A DNA stretch of 64,000 nt from SHZL01 sp963815185 (GTDB lineage: Bacteria > Pseudomonadota > Gammaproteobacteria > Xanthomonadales > SZUA-36), in NCBI GenBank assembly GCA_963815185.1, contig CAWFGC010000009.1, positions 372,001-436,000 on the forward strand. Direction: 5' to 3'. The translations under genes were made by a program, and so were the position numbers. This document shows, one piece after another, positions 34,114 through 43,240 of the stretch (its first letter is position 1; every line of letters begins with the position of its first letter). The notes under the pieces are model-generated. The model was given only the letters and a program-made list of their open reading frames with translations, was not told where the DNA came from and searched no databases.

Positions 34114-34129
34114 TGGCATGAAGCTTGCA
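34114..34129 (+). promoter_or_regulatory. Sigma-54 (-24/-12) promoter candidate
   Basis: TGGCATGAAGCTTGCA, one change from consensus, 40 bp before the OB-fold gene. It shares its first 15 bases with 24926-24940. Confidence 0.75.
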
Positions 34130-34168
34130 TCTCTATTGGGTGAATGAAAAACTTCAGGAGGTAAATGC

Positions 34169-34846
34169 ATGAAGATTGATATGAAGCACTTTTTACCCAA
34201 ACTCACCGCGTTTGCTGGGCTCGCGTTGAGTCTGATGTTGCTTACCGGCTCAAGCGTTATGGCCAGCAACCCGAACCCGTACACCAAGCCGGATAAAAGC
34301 TGGATAACCATCAGCGGCAAGGTCGGGGCGGTCAGCCCGGACACCTTTGTATTGGATTACGGCAAAGGTAAAGTGACCGTTGAAATGGATGACGGTGACC
34401 GGGATGCTGACGCCTATAAACTTCTGCCCGGAGATGAGGTTACCGTTTCGGGAAGGATCGACGATGATTTCTTCGAGACCACGACCATCGAAGCTTACAG
34501 CGTGTATGTGAAGAATCTGAACACGACATTCTTTGCCAGCGCGGTGGACGAGGAAGGACCTGACAACTATGCGGTCACGTTGATATCGCCCTTGGTGGAT
34601 TACCACTACAACCTGATCGGCACCGTGACCGATGTAAAAGACAATGAATTTGTCGTGGACACCGGTGCACGAAAGCTGACTGTCGAGGTCGACGAAATGC
34701 CCTATAACCCGCTCGATGATGAGGGTTACCAGAAGATAAGGGTGGGAGACCGGGTCAGCGTTGCCGGCCGGCTCGAATATGATCTGTTCGAGGGACGCGA
34801 GGTGGCAGCCGATTCCATCATGAAGTTGACGTACTCTGAAGGCTAA
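34169..34846 (+). CDS. Periplasmic protein with two OB-fold (DUF5666/BOF-like) repeats
   Basis: 225 aa; AGGAGG lies upstream of the ATG. Signal peptide (LTAFAGLALSLMLLTGSSVMA). Two similar halves: about 45-110 (WITISGKVGAVSPDTFVLDY, LLPGDEVTVSGRIDDDFFET) and about 150-220 (NLIGTVTDVKDNEFVVDTG, IRVGDRVSVAGRLEYDLFEG). The G-x-V ... D-x-V-x-V-x-G-R pattern is that of small beta-barrel OB folds such as BOF/YgiW and DUF5666. Ligand unknown. A -24/-12 promoter precedes it and a strong terminator follows, so it is monocistronic. Confidence 0.75.
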   Translation: MKIDMKHFLPKLTAFAGLALSLMLLTGSSVMASNPNPYTKPDKSWITISGKVGAVSPDTFVLDYGKGKVTVEMDDGDRDADAYKLLPGDEVTVSGRIDDDFFETTTIEAYSVYVKNLNTTFFASAVDEEGPDNYAVTLISPLVDYHYNLIGTVTDVKDNEFVVDTGARKLTVEVDEMPYNPLDDEGYQKIRVGDRVSVAGRLEYDLFEGREVAADSIMKLTYSEG

Positions 34847-34948
34847 AGAAGAGACCATACCCTTCACTTTGCCTGACTGTGACGGGCTCAGCCGCCCATC
34901 GCTGTCAAACGAAAGGCAGTGAAATTCCCGGTCAATGATGACCGGAAC

Positions 34949-34984
34949 ACAGGCCCGTCCAAATTCATGGACGGGCCTGTTTTC
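34949..34984 (+). terminator. Rho-independent terminator
   Basis: CAGGCCCGTCCA-N6-TGGACGGGCCTG is followed by T4. It ends the OB-fold gene and marks the edge of the sigma-54 region. Confidence 0.85.
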
Positions 34985-35004
34985 ATCGCCCGGAAACAAT
35001 ACGT

Positions 35005-35712
35005 ATGACTTTAGTTCTGGCGAGTTACAACATCCACCGCTGTCATGGGCGCGACGGCAGGCGCGAACCGGCGCGGACGCGAGAAGTGCTGCACCGACTC
35101 AATGCAGATGTCGTTGCGCTGCAGGAGGTGGAGGTGTTGCGCGACGAGCCTGGTTTGCTGGACTACTTTTGCGAAGGCACGTCATGGACGGCCATACCCG
35201 GCCCAACCCTGGAACGCCGCGGTGGGAACTATGGCAATGCGGTTCTGACGTCGCTGCCGGTCCGCTCATCACGCCAAATCGACATCAGCCAGGACGCGCA
35301 TGAACCCCGCGGTGCACTGCAAATCGTGCTCGATCACCTGGATGTTCCATTTCAGTTACTGGCGACGCACCTCGGTTTGTGGCCGGCTGAACGCCGTGCG
35401 CAGATTAAGCAGTTACTGGGCGTAATGCAAAGCAATCCCGGGTCGGCAAGGGGCCACGCCTTCGCGGTGCTGATCGGCGACCTCAACGAGTGGTTTCTTT
35501 GGGGAAGACCTTTACGCATGCTGAAGCGCAATTTTGAGCCCACACCCGCTCCGGCATCTTATCCCTCTCGCCTGCCACTGTTTGCCCTGGACCGGGTTTG
35601 GGTTGAACCACGCAGCAGATTGCTGGGCGTGAAAGTCATCAACAACCGCCTGACGCGGTCGGCCTCGGACCATCTGCCCCTGGTCGCAGAATTGGCCTCA
35701 GGAAGTCTTTAG
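35005..35712 (+). CDS. Endonuclease/exonuclease/phosphatase (EEP) family protein
   Basis: 235 aa. EEP signatures: SYNIHRCHG at the start, the metal-binding Glu in VALQEVEV, LLATHLGLWPAERRAQ, the ND-type motif IGDLNEW and the terminal SDHLPLVAEL His. The family includes DNases and phospholipid/phosphoinositide phosphatases. It is convergent with, and overlaps by 15 nt, the PLD-VTT gene at 35698-37815. EEP and PLD-VTT genes often sit together, which hints at phospholipid turnover. Confidence 0.85.
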   Translation: MTLVLASYNIHRCHGRDGRREPARTREVLHRLNADVVALQEVEVLRDEPGLLDYFCEGTSWTAIPGPTLERRGGNYGNAVLTSLPVRSSRQIDISQDAHEPRGALQIVLDHLDVPFQLLATHLGLWPAERRAQIKQLLGVMQSNPGSARGHAFAVLIGDLNEWFLWGRPLRMLKRNFEPTPAPASYPSRLPLFALDRVWVEPRSRLLGVKVINNRLTRSASDHLPLVAELASGSL

Positions 35713-37815
35713 CAGTCGGCGCAACACCAGCGAAACGACCACAATGACGCCGGCCACAATCGCCAGCACACCCAGGGACTCGAGGGACGGATTCATCACC
35801 GCATGTAGCAGGCTGTCGGAAAACACCGTCAAGCCGGTGAGTCCCGGGATAAGGCCCAGAGCCGATCCGATCATAAACTGGCCCAACCGCAAGTGCGAGG
35901 CCCCGGCTACCAGGTTGACAATCGTATAGGGCGCAATGGGCAGCATGCGCAATATCGCCACCGCCATGACCCCCTGTTCCGACAGGCGCTTGCTCAGCCG
36001 ATGAACCTGTGAACCGCTCAGGCGCTGAATGGCCTTTGCCCCCATCACGCGGCCCAGGGAGAACCCAACCCAGGCGCTGATCAATGCACCCGCCATCGAG
36101 CAGCCAAATCCAAGCCAGGGGCCCAGTAGTACTGCGCTCGCGACTACCAGCAAGGTGAGCGGCACCATCAGCAGGCTGGCCACGACCAGGACAAACAATA
36201 CCGTCAACACCCGCACGGAAGGCTGGGTAAACCATTCAAGTGACCGCTCCAGGTGCGCAGGCGTGATCCAGTCTGCCATCGGTGTCCAGCGCCAGGCCGC
36301 CGCCATCATCAGCAGCAATACGATGAAGCCCAGGAAAAACAGCAACTGGCGGCGCCCGCTTGGTGCTTGATGCCGGGGAATGGCGCGGTGCACGAAGTAC
36401 TCCGAGTTGATGGGCTCATGCGGGTCGATCAGGTCCGCTTCAGCAATCACATTCTGGTCCGCCTTTTTGATGGTTTCATCCAGTGCGCTCAGCGTCCGTC
36501 TGCCGGGGCGGCGCAACTGCTCTACCGCAGCCAATAGCGAGCCAAGATCGGCACGCGCGGCCGCGACCGCCTCGATGGAGCAGTCCAGGTGTTCGGACAA
36601 CAGGCTATGCAGCAGCCAGGGGATGCTTTCATGACCTCGAGCTTCGATAGCCAGGTCGCATTCACTGTCCATACCCAGGGACCGATCGCTGGTATTGGCG
36701 GAACCGGCGTGGAGAAAGTAATCATCGATGATCATGATCTTTGCATGCACGCTGATACACTGATCTTCTGGCAGACCTGGCTGGTCTGCGTAGTAAACAC
36801 GCAGCCGGCCATGCCTGTCGGCTTCGCGCAGGCGCTGTAGCTGCTCCAGGCGCAGCGCGTCCATGGTTAATTGCTCCAGCCAGCCGCCGGTGTGGTGTGG
36901 CAGAACCAACAACACCTCGGGCGCATCCTCCTGGAGCAGCCGTTCGGCCAGGGCTCCGGTGATGGCCCGGGAAGTGAAGTACTGGTTCTCCACATAGATA
37001 TAGTGTTTTGCTGCCGCAATCGAATCGAGGAACAGGTGTTCCACCTCCCGAACTTCGGGCCGCCCTTCGAAGCCGGGGTAAGTGCGGGCAATGGCGACAG
37101 CCTGATCCTGGAATAAGGGCTCAAACCGTTCCGGCCAGGGATCGTGCTCCGCTCTGGCTGCAGCAACGGGCTGCTCGTCGCTGCCCGAGTGCTTCCAACG
37201 GGTTCTTGCCACTTCAGCCAGCGCACCGGCAGCCGCATCATCCACCAGTAGCATGACATCGTGGAAAGGCGGATAGGTCTTTCCGTCGGGGTCTGTTCGG
37301 CGCGGGTCGTCAGGCATGTGCTGCCGCGTATCCCAGCGCCAGCGGCTGAGGTCGATGCCACCGCAAAACGCCAGCGTGTCGTCTACCACCACGATTTTCT
37401 GGTGTTGGGAGCCACCCAGCGGGTGCCGGTTGTCGAACTGCACATGCAGCCGCTCATGGCTGTTGTATTGCAGCCGCCAGGACTGAAACCATTCGCGTTC
37501 CGCGGCATAGATCATGCTGAAGTCCCATAACAGCAGGTATATATGCAAATCGCCGTTCCGATCCAGCAACTGGTAGATGAATTGCTCCAGCGTGGGCGAA
37601 TCCTCGTCCCTGCCTAGCGGTTCGTGACGCTCGAAATCCCAACCGAGGATGAAAATGCAATGCGCGGCCTGCTGGCAGGCGGATTCGAACGCTTCAAAAT
37701 AATCGGCGCCATCGATCAGAACGGCGGTACGCCGCGCAGTCTCGACCCGCCAGCAATTCTCACCCGGGTGCAGAATGCTGAATTCACTGGTCTGTTTGTT
37801 TGGCCGCGTTTCCAT
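35698..37815 (-). CDS. Phospholipase D-VTT (DedA-like) fusion membrane protein
   Basis: 705 aa. Residues about 1-490 form a two-HKD phospholipase D with HKD 1 GSQHQKIVVVDD and HKD 2 ISVHAKIMIIDD, plus IYVENQYFTSRAI between them. Residues about 500-705 form a VTT/SNARE-associated membrane domain: helices FFLGFIVLLLMMAAAW, VLTVLFVLVVASLLMVPLTL, GFGCSMAGALISAWVGFSLG and a C-terminal LAIVAGVIVVVSLVLRRLL. VTT proteins of the DedA type are linked to lipid scrambling, so this fusion may couple phosphatidyl transfer with lipid movement. That role is inference. Confidence 0.9.
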   Translation of the reverse strand: METRPNKQTSEFSILHPGENCWRVETARRTAVLIDGADYFEAFESACQQAAHCIFILGWDFERHEPLGRDEDSPTLEQFIYQLLDRNGDLHIYLLLWDFSMIYAAEREWFQSWRLQYNSHERLHVQFDNRHPLGGSQHQKIVVVDDTLAFCGGIDLSRWRWDTRQHMPDDPRRTDPDGKTYPPFHDVMLLVDDAAAGALAEVARTRWKHSGSDEQPVAAARAEHDPWPERFEPLFQDQAVAIARTYPGFEGRPEVREVEHLFLDSIAAAKHYIYVENQYFTSRAITGALAERLLQEDAPEVLLVLPHHTGGWLEQLTMDALRLEQLQRLREADRHGRLRVYYADQPGLPEDQCISVHAKIMIIDDYFLHAGSANTSDRSLGMDSECDLAIEARGHESIPWLLHSLLSEHLDCSIEAVAAARADLGSLLAAVEQLRRPGRRTLSALDETIKKADQNVIAEADLIDPHEPINSEYFVHRAIPRHQAPSGRRQLLFFLGFIVLLLMMAAAWRWTPMADWITPAHLERSLEWFTQPSVRVLTVLFVLVVASLLMVPLTLLVVASAVLLGPWLGFGCSMAGALISAWVGFSLGRVMGAKAIQRLSGSQVHRLSKRLSEQGVMAVAILRMLPIAPYTIVNLVAGASHLRLGQFMIGSALGLIPGLTGLTVFSDSLLHAVMNPSLESLGVLAIVAGVIVVVSLVLRRLLKTS

Positions 37816-37980
37816 TTTTCCCGGGCCAGTTTACGGGTGCTACCGCAATTTGACCATCAATCGCCTGCGGTCAATGCAGCCCACACGCCTGCGCCAAACC
37901 CGCTGAAGCAGAGGTTTACCCCCCGGGTAAACGAAGCACTGCGAACATGCGGATAAAGCGCAGGCGTTCGGGCTCGTCCA

Positions 37981-38244
37981 TCACGCGGCAAGAGCATCTT
38001 CCTTTCCGGGATCCTCGCGGATAACGACCGTATCCAAAACCCGGGTGATTTCGTGAGCCGGCATGCCGACGCGCTGCGCGTGCTCGCGGATGGCTGCAGC
38101 ATCAGCGGCCTGGTATATACACACGGTTCCCAGGGTGCCGTCATCTTCCGGGACTACGTAGGATCGACTTCCACATCGCCTGAGCGCGGCGTGGATTTAC
38201 GGGATCTGATGAAACAACTCCGCAACCTCGTTTGATCGACGCAT
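37981..38244 (-). pseudogene. Broken DUF4242-like gene
   Basis: On the minus strand the last part of the frame reads YVVPEDDGTLGTVCIYQAAD followed by IREHAQRVGMPAHEIT and ends at a TGA at 37981. This matches the C-terminal half of DUF4242 proteins (CIYxAxxxxAIRxxAxxxGxPxxxI). The 5' half is damaged: an ATG at 38244 opens MRRSNEVAELFHQIP and meets TAA, and another frame gives GDVEVDPT just before YVVPEDD. One stop and perhaps one shift separate the pieces. It may be decay or sequence error. Confidence 0.45.
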
Positions 38245-38274
38245 GCTTTTGTTGTTTGGCGGGTGTGCTTGTCT

Positions 38275-40848
38275 TTATGCAATAACCTGCCTTTTCTGGT
38301 TGAAAAGCTTCAGCAACTCAAACCATGCAATACTGGCCAGGCCACCTGAAATGCACACGATAATGTCCCCGGTATGCAGAATCGAGAAGTGAAAGAGCGA
38401 CGAGAAGTGAAAGACGGTGCGCAGGAACGGGACGCTGAGCACCAGGCCGAGAAAGACCACCGTGCCGCCCAGAACGAACCAGAGCGCCGGATTCGGATTA
38501 CGCAGAGTTGACCAAATGGTCCTGGACCATGAGCGGTTGGCGAAGATCAGGCCCAGGTTGGCGGTGACCAGCGTGGTGAAACTCAAGGTAATGGCGTCCG
38601 ATTCATCTTTCCAACCCCATAGCGCCGATAAGTAAACCGCCAGGACGATCAACAGAACGCTCACACCTTGCAGCAGGCCTAAACCCAGCAATCGCCTGCC
38701 GAAGAGCGGCTGCTTTGCGCTGCGCGGGGGTCGCTGCATGACTTCCGCCTCTGTATCTTCAGCTTCAAAGACCACCGAGCAGGCCGGATCGATTATCAAC
38801 TCAAGAAACAGGATGTGCACCGGCAGAAGCGCCAGTGGCCAGCCGAAAAGCACCGGGATCAGCGACATTCCGGCAATCGGCACGTGTACCGCCACGATAT
38901 AGGTCATGGCCTTCTGCAGGTGATCGAAGATGCGGCGGCCCATGCGAACAGCATGCACGATCGAGGCGAAATCATCGTCGAGCAGAACAAGCGACGCAGC
39001 CTCACGCGCCACGTCTGTGCCGCGGCCACCCATCGCGATGCCGATGTGTGCCGACTTCAGGGCGGGAGCGTCATTCACCCCGTCCCCAGTCATCGCAACC
39101 ACCTCGCCATTGGCTTTCAAGGCGGTAACCAGGCGTAGCTTCTGCTCCGGGACCATGCGGGCAAATACATTGACCGTGCGTACACGCCCTTGCAATTCAG
39201 CATCGCTGATGCTATCCAATTCGGGGCCGGTGATGATTTCGTCGCATGGCTTGAGACCCGCCTGGCGGGCGATGCTTTGCGCCGTGGTTGGATGGTCACC
39301 GGTAATCATGACCACCCGAATGCCGGCGGTGTAGCACTCCTGCATTGCGCCAGGAACCGAAGGTCTCACCGGATCGGCCAGACCGACCAGACCCAGAAAC
39401 TCAAAAGTGAAGTCGTGCTGTTCGCCCGGCAATGCACCGTGCTGGAACGCTCCTTTGGCGACACCGAGCATGCGTAGCCCTTTCTGCGCCATTGCCGCCA
39501 CTTGTTCTTCGATGCCGCGAATCCGTTCGGCACTCAGATGGCAAAGGTCTGCAATGGCTTCCGGAGCCCCCTTGGCCGCGAGAATGTAGTGCGGTCCGGT
39601 CGGCGACTTCCAGACGTGAGACATCGCCAGCAAGTTGGGAGACAGCGGGTAGCCGCGTTCCAGTATCCAGTCCGCGTGCAGGTGTTCGGTCTGCGCGAGG
39701 TGCATCTCACCGAGGTCGTGAAATGCCTTTTCCATTGGATCGAAGGGATCCCGTTGACTCGCCAGGATGCCGAACTCGACAATCTCGTGAAACGCCTCGG
39801 GTAAGGGCCCGGCCATGCCCTGCTCGACATCAAGGTTTTTGCCGTCGACGGCCAGCATGCGGATCGACATGCGGTTGAGCGTCAACGTGCCGGTTTTATC
39901 GACGCACAGCACGGTCGCTGAACCCAGGGTTTCGATCACCGGAACACGGCGCGCCAGGACTTTGATCTTCGACAGACGCCAGGCACCCAGGGCCAGGAAT
40001 ACCGTCAGAACGACCGGGAACTCCTCGGGCACCAGGGCCATGGCCAAGGTAATCCCGGCAAGGAAGCCTCCCAGCCAATCACCATGATGGAGTGCGTAGA
40101 CAACCACCACGACCACACACAAGGCCACTGCAACGGCGGCTACCCGCCGCACCAGACTGCCGACTTCCCGCTGCAAGGGAGTGCTTTCCAGTTGCACCGC
40201 CTGCAGGGCTTTGCCAATCGTTCCCATTTCGGTGTGCATACCGGTTGCACGCACGCGGGCGATGCCGTTCCCTTGCGTCACCAGGGTACCGGAGAACACA
40301 AACGGCAGGTCTTCGCCACCCGGACGACTCATTTCACGCACACCGTCCCAAACGACCTTGCGCACCGGCACGGATTCGCCGGTCAGCAGGGATTCGTCGG
40401 TGGAGAGGCTGGCGCTCGACAGGACAACCGCATCGGCCGGAATCCGATCGCCCTCGGACAGAACGAGAATATCGTCCGGGACGACATCCCGGCCTGCTAT
40501 GCGCGTGCGCTTGCCATCGCGGACCACCAGCGCCCGCGGGCTGGACAGGTCACGCAGGGCTTCCAGTGCGCGTTCCGTCTTGCGCTCCTGGTAGAAAGTG
40601 ATTCCTAACACGACGAAAACAAAACCAAGAAGCATCAACGCTTCCTGCAGGTCGCCCAGCAATAGATAAATGGACCCGCACGCCAGCAACAGGAGGAACA
40701 TCGGCTCGCGAACCACCGCCCATACGGTAGCGAAAACACTACGGTTGCCGGACGACGGGAGTTCGTTGTGGCCATGCTGCTGTAAACGGCTGGCGACTTC
40801 ACTTTCCGAGAGACCGGTCAAGATGTCGTTTGCCAGAACTTTCGCCAT
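38275..40848 (-). CDS. P-type cation-transporting ATPase (P2-type)
   Basis: Start placed at 40848 (MAKVLANDILTGLSE); a GTG 57 nt upstream is possible. About 857 aa: N-terminal cation-ATPase domain, actuator with LLTGESVPV (TGES), phosphorylation site DKTGTLTLNRMS, hinge MTGDGVNDAPALKSAHIGIAM, and about ten helices with VPEEFPVVLTVFLALG in helix 4. It belongs to the Ca2+/Na+/Mg2+ P2 class. The first helical pair and the C-terminal six-helix block are both present. Substrate is not resolved from sequence alone. Confidence 0.9.
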   Translation of the reverse strand: MAKVLANDILTGLSESEVASRLQQHGHNELPSSGNRSVFATVWAVVREPMFLLLLACGSIYLLLGDLQEALMLLGFVFVVLGITFYQERKTERALEALRDLSSPRALVVRDGKRTRIAGRDVVPDDILVLSEGDRIPADAVVLSSASLSTDESLLTGESVPVRKVVWDGVREMSRPGGEDLPFVFSGTLVTQGNGIARVRATGMHTEMGTIGKALQAVQLESTPLQREVGSLVRRVAAVAVALCVVVVVVYALHHGDWLGGFLAGITLAMALVPEEFPVVLTVFLALGAWRLSKIKVLARRVPVIETLGSATVLCVDKTGTLTLNRMSIRMLAVDGKNLDVEQGMAGPLPEAFHEIVEFGILASQRDPFDPMEKAFHDLGEMHLAQTEHLHADWILERGYPLSPNLLAMSHVWKSPTGPHYILAAKGAPEAIADLCHLSAERIRGIEEQVAAMAQKGLRMLGVAKGAFQHGALPGEQHDFTFEFLGLVGLADPVRPSVPGAMQECYTAGIRVVMITGDHPTTAQSIARQAGLKPCDEIITGPELDSISDAELQGRVRTVNVFARMVPEQKLRLVTALKANGEVVAMTGDGVNDAPALKSAHIGIAMGGRGTDVAREAASLVLLDDDFASIVHAVRMGRRIFDHLQKAMTYIVAVHVPIAGMSLIPVLFGWPLALLPVHILFLELIIDPACSVVFEAEDTEAEVMQRPPRSAKQPLFGRRLLGLGLLQGVSVLLIVLAVYLSALWGWKDESDAITLSFTTLVTANLGLIFANRSWSRTIWSTLRNPNPALWFVLGGTVVFLGLVLSVPFLRTVFHFSSLFHFSILHTGDIIVCISGGLASIAWFELLKLFNQKRQVIA

Positions 40849-40925
40849 CTCGTAGTCTCTATAGGTGTTGTATTTGAAATTCTGGATGCTTGGAGTCAGG
40901 GTCACAAGCGGTTCAATTCTAACAC

Positions 40926-41252
40926 TTGCCCGCGGATTGTTTTGGCACGCTGCTCAAGGTGCCGGCGGAGCACGCATCTGAGATTGCCGGCAGCGATTTA
41001 CGCGACGGCATGGTTACCTGGGCGACGGTGGATGCACCATGGCTCGAGCTGGCCGACGAAAGCAGATTCGGTCAATCGCTGAGCGCGATCGGGAAACTCG
41101 AACCCAGCGTTGTTTTGAGCTGCCACCTGCCGCCGGCGGCCGGGATGACGGACACGCTGCTGCAGCACCTGGCGGCGGCGCGTACCGCCCCACGTTTCGT
41201 TGGCCCCGACCAGGCGGCATTCACACAATTGATCTCGCAACCCCCGGGGTAG
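40926..41252 (+). pseudogene. C-terminal fragment of an MBL-fold metallo-hydrolase
   Basis: An open frame of 108 codons without a proper start encodes the tail of a metallo-beta-lactamase-fold protein: SDLRDGMVTWATVDAPWLEL, VVLSCHLPPAAGMTD, APRFVGPDQAAFTQLI. The N-terminal HxHxDH metal site is absent, and upstream lies the ATPase gene. It is a relic or, less likely, a rearranged small gene. Confidence 0.5.
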
Positions 41253-41277
41253 TCGGCCGTTGCTGCCATGAGCACAA

Positions 41278-41345
41278 GTGACCGGATCCCCGGCGTGCAT
41301 GGCGGCCTGTATCGAAGCAGATTCCTGGGCTTCGACACCAATAAG
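41278..41345 (-). repeat. Partial echo of the ilvA coding sequence
   Basis: The stretch is about 80-85% identical by eye to 42497-42562 inside ilvA. It encodes, on the minus strand, GVEAQESASIQAAMHAGDPV, versus GVEAQESASMQAAMRAGHPV in IlvA. It ends abruptly on both sides in unrelated sequence. It looks like a fragment of a lost paralogue or a small duplication. The remaining 41346-41632 shows nothing I can assign. Confidence 0.6.
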
Positions 41346-41632
41346 GTGTCTCGCTTCCCTGCTCCCGCCTGCGGCGGAAGGCGGCTGCGCTCGACTGCAG
41401 GAAGCAATGCGCACGACCCTTCTGGTCCAGCGAGCTGCGCTCGCTTACCCAACCAGGGTCGGCGGGTCGCCGGCGGCTCCGATGAGCACAGTGAGACTAA
41501 AACGATCGAGACTCCAAAAACCGTAAAGCGCCGTTGTCAGGCAGCAAGTTGGCGTCCGCCAACTGGCCGCAGAGGCAGTGATTCAGTTTGAGGCAAATCT
41601 AAACGCGAATGTTGGAGTGAATCCGTGACGGT

Positions 41633-43234
41633 TTACCCCGCCGGCGGCCCCACGAACATGCGGTACGCTACGTTGTCCCCTTCGGCCTGGTAGGGATAGG
41701 CGGTGGATTTGAGGAAGCGGTGAAAATCGATCATGTCTTCTTCCGGCACCTGGATACCCATCAGCACGCGGCCGTATTCGGCGCCGTAATTGCGGTAGTG
41801 GAACAGGCTGATGTTCCAGTCGCTGTGGATGCCGCGCAGGAATTTCAACAGGGCGCCGGGGCGTTCGGGAAACTCGAAGCGGTAGATGTGTTCGTTGACG
41901 ACCGCCGCGCGGCCGCCGACCATGTGGCGAATGTGCGACCGGGCCATGTCATTGCTGGACAGATCGGTTACCGGAAAACCGTGTGCGGTCAATTGCTCGA
42001 GGATCTCCTGCTTTTCCGCAACGCCCTGTTTCAATTCGATACCGACGAAAATGTGTGCCTCGGCGTTGTCCGCATAGCGGTAATTGAATTCGGTGATGCT
42101 GCGCATGCCGACGGTTTCGCAAAAATCCAGGAAACTGCCGGGCCGCTCCGGGATGGTGACACCCAGCAGGGCTTCCTGCTCTTCACCGACCGAGGCGCGC
42201 TCGGCAATATGGCGCAGGCGGGCAAAATTCACATTGGCGCCGGAAAGGATGACCGCGGCGCAGCCGCTGCTGTCCGGATGCTGGTGGAAATAGCGCTTCA
42301 TGCCGGCAAAGCCCAGCGCGCCGGCCGGTTCGGCGATGGCGCGCGTATCTTCGTAAACATCCTGTACCGCGGCGCAGATTTCGTCGCTGTCCACGGCGAT
42401 GACTTCGTCCAGCATCTGCGCGCAGATCTCGAAGCTGTGGTCGCCGGCGCGCCGCACCGCCGCGCCCTCGGCAAAATGGCCCACCTCGGTCAGCGTGACC
42501 GGGTGTCCAGCGCGCATGGCGGCCTGCATCGAAGCGGATTCCTGTGCTTCGACGCCGATGATGCGAATGTCCGGCTGCAAAAAGCGCGCGACCAGCGCGA
42601 CGCCGGCGGCCAGCCCGCCGCCGCCGACCGGTATGAACAGGTAATCGATGCGCCGCGCCGCTTGCCGCACCAGCTCCAGCGCAATCGTCGCCTGGCCGGC
42701 GATGACTTGCGGGTCATCGTAAGGGTGAATGAATACCCGCCCTTGCTCCTGGGCCATGCGGGTGGCAACGGCGCAAGACTCATCGAAGTCATCGCCTTCA
42801 ATCAATACGGTCGCGCCCAGCTTGCCGACCGCTTTGACCTTGATCTCCGGGGTTACGCTTGGCATCACCACGATGGCATCGACGCCCAGATGCCGGGCAG
42901 CCAGCGCCACGCCTTGCGCGTGGTTGCCGGCCGAAGCGCAAATCACGCCCTGTGCACGTTGCGCTTTGCTCAGCGACAGCAATTTTGCGTAGGCGCCGCG
43001 CAATTTGAAAGAAAACACCGGCTGCAGGTCTTCGCGTTTGACCAACACGTCCACACCCAGCCGTTCCGACATGTTGGGCATGTGCTGCACCGGCGTTTCG
43101 ATCACCAGGTCCTCGAGACGGCACTGCAGGACTTGCGGCATATAGCGATCGAAAATGGCTTTGCGCTGCTGCACCGTCGGCACCACGGCTTCGTTGGCCG
43201 GCGCATCATTCGAAGGTGATAGCGGCGACATCAT
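41633..43234 (-). CDS. ilvA: Threonine ammonia-lyase, biosynthetic (threonine deaminase)
   Basis: 533 aa. PLP-binding Lys77 in PVFSFKLRGAY, Ser/Gly PLP loop VGGGGLAAGVALV, and two C-terminal ACT-like regulatory domains (about 355-440 and 450-530; ITEFNYRYADNAEAHIFVG and NISLFHYRNYGAEYGRVLMG). It deaminates threonine to 2-oxobutanoate, the committed step to isoleucine, and the two ACT-like domains imply allosteric control by Ile/Val. It is the last gene of the ilvD-leuACDB-ilvA operon and starts 6 bp after leuB. Confidence 0.95.
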   Translation of the reverse strand: MMSPLSPSNDAPANEAVVPTVQQRKAIFDRYMPQVLQCRLEDLVIETPVQHMPNMSERLGVDVLVKREDLQPVFSFKLRGAYAKLLSLSKAQRAQGVICASAGNHAQGVALAARHLGVDAIVVMPSVTPEIKVKAVGKLGATVLIEGDDFDESCAVATRMAQEQGRVFIHPYDDPQVIAGQATIALELVRQAARRIDYLFIPVGGGGLAAGVALVARFLQPDIRIIGVEAQESASMQAAMRAGHPVTLTEVGHFAEGAAVRRAGDHSFEICAQMLDEVIAVDSDEICAAVQDVYEDTRAIAEPAGALGFAGMKRYFHQHPDSSGCAAVILSGANVNFARLRHIAERASVGEEQEALLGVTIPERPGSFLDFCETVGMRSITEFNYRYADNAEAHIFVGIELKQGVAEKQEILEQLTAHGFPVTDLSSNDMARSHIRHMVGGRAAVVNEHIYRFEFPERPGALLKFLRGIHSDWNISLFHYRNYGAEYGRVLMGIQVPEEDMIDFHRFLKSTAYPYQAEGDNVAYRMFVGPPAG

Positions 43235-43240
43235 CGAGAC

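Noticed and set aside
41720..43219. Very long open frame (about 499 codons) on the plus strand opposite ilvA
   Set aside because: It mirrors ilvA codon positions, has no family features and no ribosome site; IlvA on the minus strand is full length and unmistakable.
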